DNA of 64,000 nucleotides from Panicum virgatum (Eukaryota; Streptophyta; Magnoliopsida; Poales; Poaceae). The notes beneath the pieces were generated by a model. The model saw nothing but the letters and a program-made list of their open reading frames with translations. It had not been told where the DNA came from and did no database searches. A program made the translations under genes and the position numbers. Shown one piece after another: positions 1 through 9,711 of this stretch; positions within the stretch are counted from its first letter, which is position 1, and every line of letters begins with the position of its first letter. Location: the NCBI RefSeq assembly GCF_016808335.1, contig NC_053150.1, forward strand, positions 42,435,607-42,499,606. The letters run 5' to 3'.

Positions 1-94
1 TTCCCGTGTGGATCCTCCAGAAAACCATGCTGTCGGTGAACCTGGAAATGTTCATACGGATTCTCACCTGAAATCTCCAGCAGACCATGACTAA
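1..94 (+). CDS. 3' end of a tandem F-box-type paralogue (partial)
   Basis: An open frame enters from the left edge (first full codon at 2) and stops with TAA at 92-94, leaving 30 residues. The peptide is acidic and built on the pattern V-D-(P/S)-(P/S)-E-(N/D)-H and V-H-(T/V)-D-S. The same pattern occurs in the C-terminal tail encoded around 5499-5678 of the F-box gene downstream. I infer that this is the end of a neighbouring tandem copy of that gene, most of which lies outside the window. The DNA after the stop (95-330) looks like a 3' UTR or intergenic sequence. The family assignment rests only on tail similarity, because no F-box is visible in this fragment. Confidence 0.5.
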   Translation, partial: SRVDPPENHAVGEPGNVHTDSHLKSPADHD

Positions 95-585
95 CAAGGA
101 GATTGGTCTAGTGCCACCCCCTCCCCAGCCCCCCCTCTTTCCGCTGTACTAAGCCTGTAAGGCTGTAACTATCCAGTTTGGTTACATCCTGGATTGGATT
201 GCTGGATAACGAACGATGTATCTTCAATTTGCTGCCCTTTATTGCGAACTCCATATTTTCAGGAGCTGTGCCATTTGGCGCAAGCTTGAAATTTGAAAAT
301 CATCTGGTTTAAGCATCAATTCAGTCAGCAAAAAAAAAACTAAATTAATTTTTCTTCAGTATGCCCTTTTTCTCGCTCTGAAAATCTGCTGAATAAGCGG
401 ACCTCTTCCAACCAAAAAAAACAAAAAAAAAAGAATAGCGGACCAGTTTTTGACACAGAAGATTAATCGGACTGGGCCGAGCCCAACTACTGACTGAAGT
501 GAGTACACCGCGCAGCCTACTAGAAAGGGCTTCGAGAAGAGTTCGAGGGCGTAGGTTTCGGAGCGCGCGGAAGTTGGGGAGGAAA
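95..585. other. Intergenic spacer and F-box gene upstream region
   Basis: This is non-coding sequence between the partial upstream frame and the F-box start. It holds a pyrimidine-rich tract, A-rich runs at about 330-340 and 415-432, and no clear TATA box that I can place. The segment at about 360-410 resembles part of intron 1 of the F-box gene (about 1655-1705), so a small dispersed repeat may be present in both places. Confidence 0.5.
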
Positions 586-2825
586 ATGGCGGACTCGCCG
601 CCGCGCCGGAAGCCGCGGTTGGAGGCCGGCGCCGAGGGTGAGGCGGCGACGGGGGTGGCGCCGGACCTTCTCACGCCGCTCCCCCTCGAAGTTCTCGACA
701 AGATCCTCTCCCGCCTTCACATCTACGACGTCGTCCGCACCTCGGTGCTCTCCCGCGCGTGGCGGCGCCGGTGGGAGACGCTTCCCACCGTCAACCTCTT
801 CGGCGGGCCCCCCGTCGACGCTGACGAGGTCGATGCGCTCCTCCTCCGCCGGACCGCGCCCCTCCGCACCTTCCGGCTCGTGGGGAACAGGTCCTGGTAC
901 GTCGACGCCCTCAATGACTGGCTCCTCTACCTCTCCCGCAACGGCGTCGAGACCCTCCTCCTCTGGTTCCCGCCGGTCGGGTTCCGGCTACACTCGAGCC
1001 TCTTCTCCTGCCGCGAGCTCACCTCCCTCAGCCTCTTCTCCTGCCGCCTGCCGCCCACACCGGCGGGGTTCGCCGGATTCCCGAGCCTGAATAGGCTACA
1101 ATTTGACAAGGTCTCCATCCCGGAGCACGGGGGTAAGCAATTGGCGGGCCTAATCGCCAGATCGTTGTCAATTGAGAAAGTGGAGCTCAAAGGAGTAGAG
1201 CTCATTGGGGACGACCCCGAAGCTGAAGACGAGTGGGTGATTCAGGCACCCAGCCTTCGAGAGCTGACAATAGCTAGTCCTTTTCCTTATGGTGGCCGTG
1301 TTGAAGAACTCCCGCGGTTGCAGAAAGGGGTTCTAGTTGGCTGCAATTACGCCAAGTTCTTGATGGGGATGTCACACATTACGGAGCTTGAGTTTGCGGG
1401 CTTTGATTGGGTAAATACCCCAGAACCCAGATGCATCTTCTCTTTTACTTACTTTTGTCTTGTGCTTACTGATAATATTCCAACCATATGATCTGAGGAT
1501 TGTTCCAAGGAAAGAGACTAAAATAGGTACTAGCTTATAATTATAATTTATAACAGCATAAAAATGGATAAAAGACGTTGCACTTGGTTATCGTTTGCTT
1601 CAAACAGACCACAAATTAGTGTTTTCTCTTGGACATGCTTCATTGTCGTAGACTTTCTTCTCTGGTCTAAAGTTAGCGCTATAATGTCGTTTCCATTTTG
1701 CTAGTGCACAATTACATCTAGGTGCCAACCAGCAAAAGAACACGCATTTATGGTGTTTCTGGCTGTGGCCCAATTTATCATTGTTTTTGGGCATGTTAAC
1801 CAAGTGTTGTCTCCTGTTGCCGATTTTGTTTATAGAAGGAGGTTTTGACAAGCTGTTTGAAGATGCTTACATCAGTTGATTTTTCCTTATCCATCTTCGT
1901 GATTCAATTTGTCTATTTTTGCTAAACATCACTTACGCATTTCCTTTGTAATTGCAACTAGTACTATTATTATACAAGGATGGTTTATACCAATTTCAAG
2001 TACTTTACTACTTAGCATTGATGCACAAGTATTTCCTGATGATATTTCTTTATGCATACTAACTTGGAGGAATAACAGAAGAGAACACTTTCAATGTGCA
2101 GTTATAGATTAGTTTGAAACTAAGAATTTTTCGTTAGCTTGATCAAGAGCATTCTCAACTTAATTTTATTTACCTTGACATTCCACTCATTTATTACACC
2201 GAGAGTAATCTGCAAAGGAAATATTAAAATAAAGATATTTGTTGATGTTTATGGAATTCATTTCTCAAAGTGTCTGTCTTCCTGTTTTCAGTGGGCTGAA
2301 GTTGATGTGCTGGATCGGCTACCTTTCCTGTTTGAGAACCTGAGGAGCTTACTCATTACCGTTGATTTTACTGAGATGTTCGCAATTTTATCCTTTTTCT
2401 GTCTACTAAGAAGTGCTCCTATTCTTGAAGAACTTGTTTATGTAATGTCTAATTGTCACTTGCTTATTCTTTCATCCATTACTTACTTCGTGTGTTGCTA
2501 ATGCTTCTTTTTTTGGGTATAGGGATGGAGCACTGGTTCACAGGTAGTCAATGCGGATGACAAGTTTTTGAATGCTCAGTGTGTTGATGGTATGTTTGGC
2601 AAACTTCATGTTGTGCGAATGAACAACATTCTATGCTTCTCTAATGAAATGCACTTCGTGGAATTCATTCTATACAAGGCAAGAGTTTTGCAAGTGCTAT
2701 CTGTTAGGCTTGGTCCTGATGCCCTATGCAGTAATGAGGCAGTGTTTATTGCTATAAAGGAATATCCAAAAGCTTCACCTGATGTGCAAGTCATCTTTTT
2801 GGGTAGTGAATCTACAAATACGTAA
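586..2825 (+). CDS. F-box/LRR (FBD-like) protein, three core exons
   Basis: This is a probable substrate receptor of an SCF ubiquitin ligase. I read exon 1 as 586-1410, exon 2 as 2292-2441 and exon 3 from 2523. All junctions are GT-AG and the first two introns are phase 0. The start at 586 has a good plant context (AAAATGGCG); an upstream ATG-less extension in the same frame is less likely. The F-box lies at about residues 28-70 (LPLEVLDKILSRL, then SVLSRAWRRRW). Leucine-rich repeat-like segments follow, and the C-terminal part resembles an FBD region. Reading on through exon 3 stops at TAA 2823-2825, about 425 residues in total. That TAA lies inside a strong donor (GTAAGC, GT at 2822-2823). 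If the donor is used, the protein continues into one of three acceptors downstream (3176, 3706 or 4664). The family call is secure; the end of the protein is not. Confidence 0.82.
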
Positions 2826-3169
2826 GCACTCCTATTCTGATATTTCCTTTATTCCAATATATCTGCCAATCTTTTCTGTGATTCTAAAACTACAATTGTA
2901 CCTTGTTATTATGTCTGGCATGCTGTTTTGGCACCCAATCGGTTCAGTATTCGCTGTCTTTAATTATTGGCTGCAAGTCCAATATGTTTTTTTGTGAATG
3001 TCAAACTCTTGCTATGTAAATTCATGTTTTTGTCTTTAAGTAGAGTTGATGTGGATAGTAGCTTTATTTGTCCCCATCCCCTCCTTTCTTCTCCCTTTGG
3101 ATGTATAACTTTGAAGCTTTTATCACTTTTAATCCTTGCCGCATGGTATCAATTCATACTTCAAAGTTT

Positions 3170-3185
3170 GTGCAGTGGTCCTATC
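3170..3185. repeat. Left target-site duplication of the SINE (contains a splice acceptor)
   Basis: The 16-bp direct repeat GTGCAGTGGTCCTATC is found here and again at 3699-3714. It flanks the SINE and is the target-site duplication made on insertion. It contains an AG acceptor followed by T-GGT-CCT-ATC, so both copies can accept the F-box exon 3 donor in the correct phase. Confidence 0.8.
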
Positions 3186-3698
3186 GCGAACGAGCCTCTA
3201 GCTGACTTGGTTACATGGCTCCAATAGCACTCTTTAGGTCTTGGGTGTTGTGAAGTATTAGTGGATTGCCCACCTCTTCCCAAGAGCTTAAGCTTTTGGG
3301 TTCATCTGGTTGGTGCATGAAACCTAATATGGTATCAAAGCCAGAGATCTCGAGTTCGAGTCTTGGTAGAGGCATCTTTTAAGTCCTCCGCTCCCTTCTT
3401 TATTTCCCCATTTGCGCCTTGTTCCGGCTGCATGTGAGTGGGAGTGTTGTGAAGTATTAGTGGATTGCCCACCTCTTCCCAAGAGCTTAAGCTTTTGGGT
3501 TCATCTGGTTGGTGCATGAAACCTAACATTGGGTTCGACTCCTGGTGGGAGCGAATTTCAGGCTAAGGTTAAAATAAATCCCCCTCGCTGACCAGAGAAA
3601 CTAGGGTTCGGGGGGTTTTCTTGGCCGAAAAGCCGAAGTCGCTTCCTCTTAATGAAAAATAGCAGGGGCCATCATACCCCCCTCCGGTCGAGTTTTCA
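3186..3698 (+). mobile_element. tRNA-derived SINE in the F-box gene, split by a TRIM
   Basis: A perfect 16-bp target-site duplication flanks this segment. The head resembles a pol III promoter: an A-box-like TAGCTGACTTGGTTACATGG at about 3198 and a B-box-like GGGTTCGACTCC at about 3531. The tail is T-rich before the right duplication. Without the nested TRIM and its 5-bp duplication the SINE is about 225 bp. It lies in an intron of the F-box gene. Splicing into its left duplication would give a short end (GPIANEPLADLVTWLQ) that stops at 3227 inside the SINE. Confidence 0.72.
3246..3528 (+). mobile_element. TRIM/SMART-type miniature LTR retrotransposon (283 bp)
   Basis: Two 84-bp terminal repeats lie at 3246-3329 and 3445-3528. 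They begin TGTTGTGAAG and differ at one base, so the left copy ends TA and the right copy ends CA. Directly after the left repeat is TGGTATCAAAGCC, a typical initiator-tRNA-Met primer binding site. A purine-rich GTGAGTGGGAG precedes the right repeat. TTGGG flanks the element at 3241-3245 and 3529-3533 as a 5-bp target duplication. The duplication interrupts the SINE between its A-box and B-box. The element has no coding capacity and would need enzymes supplied in trans. Confidence 0.88.
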
Positions 3699-3714
3699 GT
3701 GCAGTGGTCCTATC
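3699..3714. repeat. Right target-site duplication of the SINE (second splice acceptor)
   Basis: This is the second copy of the 16-bp duplication. Splicing here gives a short terminal exon (GPINMFDEKYVF) that stops at TAG within 3743-3745. A third, diverged copy of this acceptor context, GCAGTGGCCCTATCAATA, starts at 4660-4661. Confidence 0.75.
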
Positions 3715-3856
3715 AATATGTTTGATGAGAAGTATGTTTTTTAGTTTTTTTCAATGTTTCATGTTTGTTTGGTGGCCATACCAAGATGGTATTTTTATCA
3801 TACACCCAGTGTTTGTTTGCCTGGGATACGCACCTGTGTACTCTCATTTTAAAATT

Positions 3857-4378
3857 GGAAAAAGTCTATATCACCCCCTCAACTATGGGGTTGGACTACA
3901 TAACCCCCCAAACTATGAAATGGTCTATATCACCCCCTGAACTTTCCAAAACCGGTCAAATTACCCCATAAATCAGTTTTGAAAAATCATAGTAAATCAC
4001 AGAAAAATCATAAAATAGAAAATCAAATTGTGTTAGACTCCAAATGAGTAGATCTACACAATGAACATATAATATGGTATGCTTTAGTATATTTTTTTTT
4101 CTGTAGCTTTAGATCTATGTTTTTCTTCATAGCTGTAAAAAATTGTACTAAAGCATACCATATTATATGTTCATTGTGTAGATCTACTCATTTGGAGTCT
4201 AACACAATTTGATTTTTTATTTTATGATTTTTCTGTGATTTACTATGATTTTTCAAAACTGATTTAGGGGGTAATTTGACCGGTTTTGGAAAGTTCAGGG
4301 GGTGATATAGACCATTTCATAGTTTGGGGGTTTATGTAGTCCAACCCCATAGTTGAGGGGGTGATATAGACTTTTTCC
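3857..4378. mobile_element. Foldback Mutator-like MITE (522 bp)
   Basis: The element is almost all terminal inverted repeat. The arms are about 3857-4091 and 4144-4378, beginning GGAAAAAGTCTATATCACCC, and leave a loop of about 50 bp. A perfect 10-bp direct repeat, TTTTAAAATT, flanks it (3847-3856 and 4379-4388), which suits the 9-11 bp duplications of Mutator-like elements. It lies in an intron of the F-box gene between two alternative acceptors. It has no coding capacity. A transcript across it would form a long hairpin. Confidence 0.85.
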
Positions 4379-4663
4379 TTTTAAAATTTGCAGGCTAGTT
4401 TATTGGGATCCATTGTTCTAAAACAATTATCTTTTGAGAAAACAAGAATTTAGTAATTTCGGTTTTTTTTATCCTCCCCATTTTTTCTCTATTATGAGAG
4501 ATTCTGACTGCTAAGATAGGTCAGTCAATATAGTGAGCATGGACTAATTACATTCTCTTTGCAATTGGTATGTGAGCATGGTCTAAGTTACATTCACTTT
4601 ACAATTGGTATGGGTGCATTAGTGCATAGCCTAATTTCTTATCAAATTTCTCATCAAATGCAG

Positions 4664-5111
4664 TGGCCCTATCAATACGTCCACTGAGAATGCTGAGGTG
4701 GGAGAGGTACAGACAACAGGCAGAGAGCATGACTCTGTTGACACACCTCCTGAGCATGCTGAGGTGGAAGAGACAAGTATAGAAGATGGCAAGCGTGGCT
4801 CTATCTCTACATCCACTGAGAATGCTGAGATGGAAGAGACACGTACAGAAGACGGCAAGAGTGGCACTATCTCTACATCCCCTGAGAATGATGAGGCGGA
4901 AGAGACACAGACAACAGGCAGCGGGTGTGCATCTATCAAAATGTGCACTGAAAATGCTAAGGTGGATAAGATACAGACAACAGACAGCAAGCATGAATCC
5001 ATCAATATGTCCACGGAGAATGCTGATGTTGAAGAGAAACAGGTAGCAGACAGTGGGCTGGTGAACGGTGCACACCCTCGGAGGCGACAACGGCTGGATT
5101 GGAGTCTGTAG
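4664..5111 (+). CDS. F-box gene C-terminal exon: six 22-residue acidic repeats
   Basis: An AG acceptor at 4662-4663 is followed by a frame that joins exon 3 (ending at 2821) in phase, giving ...NTGPINTSTENAEV. Repeat units start at 4680, 4746, 4812, 4878, 4944 and 5010, exactly 66 bp apart. They encode six 22-residue units on the pattern (S/T)-x-E-N-A-E-V-E-E-T-x-T-x-(D/G)-(G/S)-K. The lack of any frame-breaking indel among the units argues that the segment is, or was until recently, translated. The sequence is acidic, low in hydrophobic residues and probably disordered. The frame ends at TAG 5109-5111, just before a coiled-coil segment in another frame. I know of no named domain like it. Confidence 0.6.
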
Positions 5112-5678
5112 CACAGCTGGAGCAGCTCAAGGTGGATATGCGAGAACTGCAGGAGAAGGTGCGGCTGCAGCTGCAGCTTGACCGCAGGAGATTGGACCTT
5201 GAGAGTAGGACAGAGCTGCTTAATACTGTTATTGCGAATTTAAAGTACCAATCTTGCTTCAAGGTAAAGCTTGGTCTAGCTTAACAATTCTTCACTTCAT
5301 GTGCAAAAAAATAAGTGACTCATACTGTCTGGTGGAAATGCAGGAGTTGTCTGAGCGTACCAACATTAGTCTGCCACTGTTTCCTGAGCCTTCATCGGTC
5401 CTATCATCGCTTTTGGTAGGTAATCCTTGCCTGATGATATTAGCAACAACTACGACACATCTTACATGCTTGTCTTGTATAACTTCCTTTTGATGGAGGC
5501 CACGTCCAGAACTGAAGGTTCTCCTGTCAATCTTGGTGTCAATGGTGCTGCAAGTGTTCATGTGGATTCCTCAGAAGATCATGGTGTAAATGACGCTGAT
5601 AATTCTCACCTAAATCCCCTAGAAGATACCATCAATAATGCTAGCATGGCTCAACGTGATTCTTCAGAAAATGCATAA
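5099..5678 (+). CDS. F-box gene 3' exons: coiled coil and acidic tail (frame broken from the repeat exon)
   Basis: Three further exons read in phase: up to 5263 (donor GTAAAGC), 5344-5415 (donor GTAGGT) and 5499-5678 (TAA). The first encodes a heptad-rich coiled coil (LEQLKVDMRELQEKV onward). The second encodes ELSERTNISLPLFPEP. The third encodes an acidic tail on the pattern VHVDSSEDHGVND, matching the peptide that ends at base 94. All introns are phase 0. The coiled-coil frame is open upstream to about 5064 but is offset from the repeat-exon frame, so either a frameshift sits near 5060-5110 or the two parts belong to different isoforms. The product may be an ORFan-like extension of the F-box protein. 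Confidence 0.5.
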
Positions 5679-5934
5679 ATGATGCTTCTGCCGATGTTAA
5701 TCGTTCCATCAATAGTGCTAGCATGGCTCCTGCCGATTCTTCAGAACATGCATAAATGATGCTTCTGCCGATGTTCTTTTAGTACGGGGCAACAGCTGCC
5801 AATGCTCATGTGGATTATCCAGAAGACCATGGAGTAAGTGGCGCTTCCAGTGCTCAAGTGGATTCTTCAGGTGACCATGCTGCCAATGGTGCTAGCACCC
5901 TCGATTCTTATGAGCATGCCGTTCCTGATGATTG
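5631..5934 (+). repeat. Out-of-frame duplications extending the acidic tail
   Basis: A unit starting ATCAATAATGCTAGCATGGC at 5631 recurs at 5708, a 77-bp period that is not a multiple of three. GCATAAATGATGCTTCTGCC occurs in both copies. Further open stretches with the same tail motif (QVDSSGDH, then a stop at about 5932-5934) follow in another frame. I read this as the decayed end of the F-box gene tail, or its 3' UTR. Confidence 0.5.
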
Positions 5935-7299
5935 ATTTCATGAGTCCGGTCCTCTTGCGACTTGGCTGTTTCTGTGCTTGCCTATTCAGTTTGTTGATGC
6001 CATGCACTCTTACTGAACAAATGTACGATTTGCTTCCATCGTGAACTACGCTTGACAATGCATCAGGCATATGTTGACCTGTTCAATTTGATATGACGTG
6101 GTGGTTGTCTCTGAATCTGACATTCAATATTGTTGGCTATTGATAGTAAGACCTATATGAATTGTGATGGTGCGTGTGATGGCTAGTTGTGCCTGATCGA
6201 GCTGAACTAGTCCATCTTGTCTTGTGCTTCCTTCACTGTGCAAACGGTGAAGGTGAATGACCTTGCCACACTGGCAATTCCAAACGGCTGGAACCTGACG
6301 CTTGACACAATGACACTGTTTTTTTATTTTTAAGGGCAATGACACTGTTGTAGGTGAGACTAGTGCACATTCTCACGGAATGATTGTTGGATTACCGACA
6401 CACAAGTTTGATAGGATAAGGAAAGCTAAGAAAGGCAGCCTATTGAAGCTGACATTTCCTGGCCAATTATTGTGTTCCATCTCAGATCAACGTTTCATCA
6501 TTTGTTGTCTTTTCAGGGGGCATATTATTGCTTGTCTTGCTCGATTGGGAGTGACAGTTTGTACCTAAATTTCCAAAAAATCTGTTTCTCAGTAAAGGAG
6601 GGTATTCAATTTTACACATACTTGCATTTTTTGATGTATCTAAACGGCAGCAGAGAAACGCACTCTTTTCCTTGCAATCCTACAAAGCTCACACAACTCT
6701 CATTTCACGAATTGTGGGCCAGAAAATCTGCCTTTTCCAAGAGGTTTTCTCTGCTCTTCCCTAAAGAAAAAAAAAAGATTTCTGTTTTGGATATATGTTG
6801 CTGACCTGTACCTGCCTTTGCAAGTAGCACGCCATGCCCTGCACAGATCCAAAATTCCAAACCCATACAGGCCATACGCGATGCGAGCAAAAATCAAGTG
6901 ACAACGACGCTACGATCAAGGTTGCCAGGTGAGGACATGCATGAGCAGGGCGAGACGCAGAGAGATTCCGAGAAATCATTGCGCTCCTGCCGCTCCGGCT
7001 ACATGACACCGGCGACGGCGCCCAGGGAGGAGGAGAACTTCCCTCCGTGTCCATAGAAAAAATAAAGGCCCGGGAGAATTTCGCCTCCGCTTCGAGCCGG
7101 CGCTGCCGGACGGAGACGCCCTCGCCGATCTGCCGGCGAGCTTGCTAGCCATCGACGGCTCATCAGAGAAGGAAGCAGCTTCCACTACATTTTTTTTCTT
7201 TCATTTCTCCACGGAAACAGCAACGCCGGCAGTGTGCGCGATCGACAATATTGTTTTATTCGGACGGGGTCAGGCTCGTGACCGGTAAAATGACTGAGC
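5935..7299. other. Intergenic
   Basis: I see no supported gene here. The first few hundred bases are probably the 3' UTR and flank of the F-box gene. A GC-rich patch at about 6960-7180 has an open plus-strand stretch (about 7075-7175) with coding-like composition, but I do not recognise it. Confidence 0.4.
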
Positions 7300-7645
7300 C
7301 GATCTTTAGCCGTAAATATCGTAAACACAGAAAAAACGTCACATCGAATGTTGAGGCACATGTATAGAGTACTAAATGAAGTCTATTTACAAAATTTTTT
7401 GCATGGATGGGCTGTAAATCGCGAGACGAATCTAATGAGCCTACCTAATCTATGATTTGCAACAGTGATGCTACAGTAACCATCCACTAATTATGGATTA
7501 ATCATAGATTAATTAGCATCATTAGATTCGTCTCGCGATTTACAACCCATCTATACAAAAAGTTTTATAAATAGACTTCATTTAGTACTTCAGATTAACA
7601 AGATTCCAACGCAAAATTTTTACATGTAAAGAACTAAACACGGCC
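7300..7645. mobile_element. MITE of the GGCCGTGTTTAGTT type
   Basis: The right end reads as GGCCGTGTTTAGTTCTTTAC on the minus strand. Inside are two inverted copies of the block containing ATTCGTCTCGCGATTTAC, about 100 bp apart and separated by ACAGTAACCATCCACTAATT. The left terminus is degenerate, so the left boundary is approximate. It is one of several related copies in the window (8908, 11232, 37698, and the one interrupted at 17803). The superfamily is uncertain; PIF/Harbinger (Tourist-like) is most likely. Confidence 0.65.
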
Positions 7646-7861
7646 TGAAGTGACTCGGACTTGTCCTGTTGCAACTGTACTGTATATTCTTACTCTTACA
7701 TATTGATTTATAATACAGTGAAATATTTTTATAACTAGTTTTTGACTATCTGCCTTTTTTTAGTCAAGAAAATGATAGGCCCTAGCTTCTAGTATGTTGA
7801 AGGAAAAAGTAGCATTTTTTGTAGCTCCAACTCTTTCATCAGTATGTACTCCTCTATAGCT
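7646..7861. other. Short AT-rich spacer
   Basis: I see no gene or recognisable element in this spacer. Confidence 0.4.
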
Positions 7862-7864
7862 TAA

Positions 7865-8057
7865 GGTCAGTTTTAATGGGAGTTTTATGGAGGATTTCAT
7901 AATATTAAATATCATCAATTTTGCTGACATGGTAAGGAGAGAATGTTGGAGTTTCATGGGATGTGAGGAGAGTTTCATTACCATAAAACTCATCTGATAC
8001 AGTTACCTAGTTTCCAGTGTTGATAACTGTATCATGAAACTTCTACTGAACCTGGCC
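7865..8057. mobile_element. Tourist-like MITE (193 bp)
   Basis: The termini read GGTCAGTTTTAATGGGAG and, on the minus strand, GGCCAGGTTCAGTAGAAG. They share the pattern GG(C/T)CAG-TT-A-T-G-AG. A TAA trinucleotide flanks both sides (7862-7864 and 8058-8060), which fits the target duplication of Tourist/PIF elements. It is too short to encode protein. Confidence 0.65.
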
Positions 8058-8060
8058 TAA

Positions 8061-8907
8061 GGTGGTAAGGCAAGGACTTTGGATGAAGCTGAACAATGAG
8101 GAATCAACTTCCACGGTTGCTACTAGTTTCCATGCACAATGCAATCACCAAAAACCCTGAAAAATTTGCTTAAAATCCGGCGACCAAGTCAAAGAGAGGC
8201 AGAGACGACAGACAGAGCCATGGACAGAGCAAGCTCGCGTTGGCCCCCTTCCGGAACGTCTCCAAAGGGCCGGCCGGGGCCCCCGGCCCCGGGCCCTGGA
8301 CACCTCTCGCCCTCCCGTCCAAACACGCCGCCGCTGCCAGCGGCGATGGAGACCCGACCCGACCCGGCCCAACCGTCACCGGTGCAACCAGCCGGGCAAT
8401 TATTGCGCGCGGCCGCTGCAGCGCCGTGACGCCACGAGCTGGCGCACGACTGGCGCCGCGATCCCCTCTGCCGCCGCCGTGCGGGGGTTCATCGATCGAT
8501 GCCGCCGTACTCCGGCGACCGCGGCCGCGGCCGCCCGCCCTCACGTGGCGGCGTGGATTTCTGAGCCGGCCCGGGGTGCACGGTTGCCAGGCCCCGCCCT
8601 GGCGACAACGACGCCGCGCTGCGCGAGGGAGATCGGTGACGGCAGTGAGCCAGGAGCAGGCACCTGAGTCCCGTCCAGGGTTTCAGTCCGCTGCGAGCTG
8701 TGATGCTAGCTGAGGCCGCCATTGAAGGCGCCGCGCGTACAGGCCACAGCGAGCGCATCGTCCTGGCGCTCTCCGCCACGGTACAGGATCGCCGGTGCAG
8801 GGTAGTGTAGCTACACGCGCCCGGAGTCTTTCCGAGGCCGATCCTGAGGATCCGCATCGGCCGTCTTGCACTTGCACGCGTACTTCCCTGCATCCTGAAG
8901 ATCTGAG
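8061..8907. other. GC-rich intergenic DNA
   Basis: Long frames occur on both strands because GC-rich sequence has few stops. None has a recognisable domain or splice signals. The composition resembles a CpG-rich promoter or a decayed gene fragment. Confidence 0.4.
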
Positions 8908-9135
8908 GGCTGTGTTTAGTTCTCCAAAAAGTGCTCAAAATTTTTCTCCGACGCACGTTGCATCGAATCTTACGATACATGCATGGAGTATTAAATGTAG
9001 TTAAAAAATATAACTAATTATACAGTTTGGTTTTAAATGACGAGACGAATCTTTTGAAACTAGTTACTTCATGGTTGGACAATAGTTGCCATGCTCCAAT
9101 AACTTTTTCGCCAACTTTTCACGAACTTATCATAC
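8908..9135. mobile_element. GGCTGTGTTTAGTT MITE, right end lost
   Basis: It starts GGCTGTGTTTAGTTCTCC. Inside are CGTTGCATCGAATCTTACG, CATGCATGGAGTATTAAATG and GACGAGACGAATCTTTTG, the standard blocks of this grass MITE family. Similarity fades after about 9100 and no matching right terminus is found, so the copy is truncated. Confidence 0.6.
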
Positions 9136-9425
9136 GCGCTTTCAGAGGACCGTGCAGTGCAGGCACCAGCACTGCGGCCAAGAGTCATGGCGGCACGTAC
9201 CGACGTACGTGGCCCCTGATGAGCTTCTGGATTCGGTACCGCAAATAGCTGCGATCGCGATCTGAATGCGCGCGATTTCATCTGCTGTGCAACTTCGATC
9301 GGCGTAGCACTCACCTGTAAGGACACACTGGGATTCACTTTTCAAGTCCAGAAACATTAGTGCAACAAAATGAATGCGAATTGGGCTGGCATGAATCATG
9401 ACCTTTTTTTCCCACATAGATGCTA
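9136..9425. other. Intergenic
   Basis: No gene or clear element is visible. Confidence 0.4.
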
Positions 9426-9635
9426 CTACCTCAGTCTCAAAATATAACAAAACACTTTCATCTTTAACCGTAGATGATAAAAAAATAAAGATTGATAATA
9501 TAATAGTGATATTAGTTTATTCACAACATATAAACTTTTTTATTTAAAAATAATTATTTTTAAAGATATTATTGATAAAAAATGGAAATGTTGGACTTCG
9601 AAAAATCTAAAAGTTATTATATTTTAGGACGGAGG
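9426..9635. mobile_element. Stowaway-like MITE
   Basis: The left end CTACCTCAGTCTCAAAATAT follows a TA dinucleotide. The right end ATATTTTAGGACGGAGG is its approximate inverted repeat. The interior is AT-rich and partly self-complementary. The ends match the grass Stowaway pattern CTCCCTC-GTCCCAAAATA. Confidence 0.68.
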
Positions 9636-9711
9636 TTGACATCCAAAACACATGCTCCATTCTTCCACACAATTTAACACTTGCACGAACCATGCGCATT
9701 TGACTCTCATC

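Noticed and set aside
3186..3545. A tRNA gene (A-box and B-box-like strings)
   Set aside because: The boxes are far apart because of the TRIM, the sequence does not fold as a tRNA, and a 16-bp target duplication marks it as a SINE.
8139..8980. Possible GC-rich gene
   Set aside because: All frames give Arg/Pro-rich peptides, no exon structure, both strands equally open.
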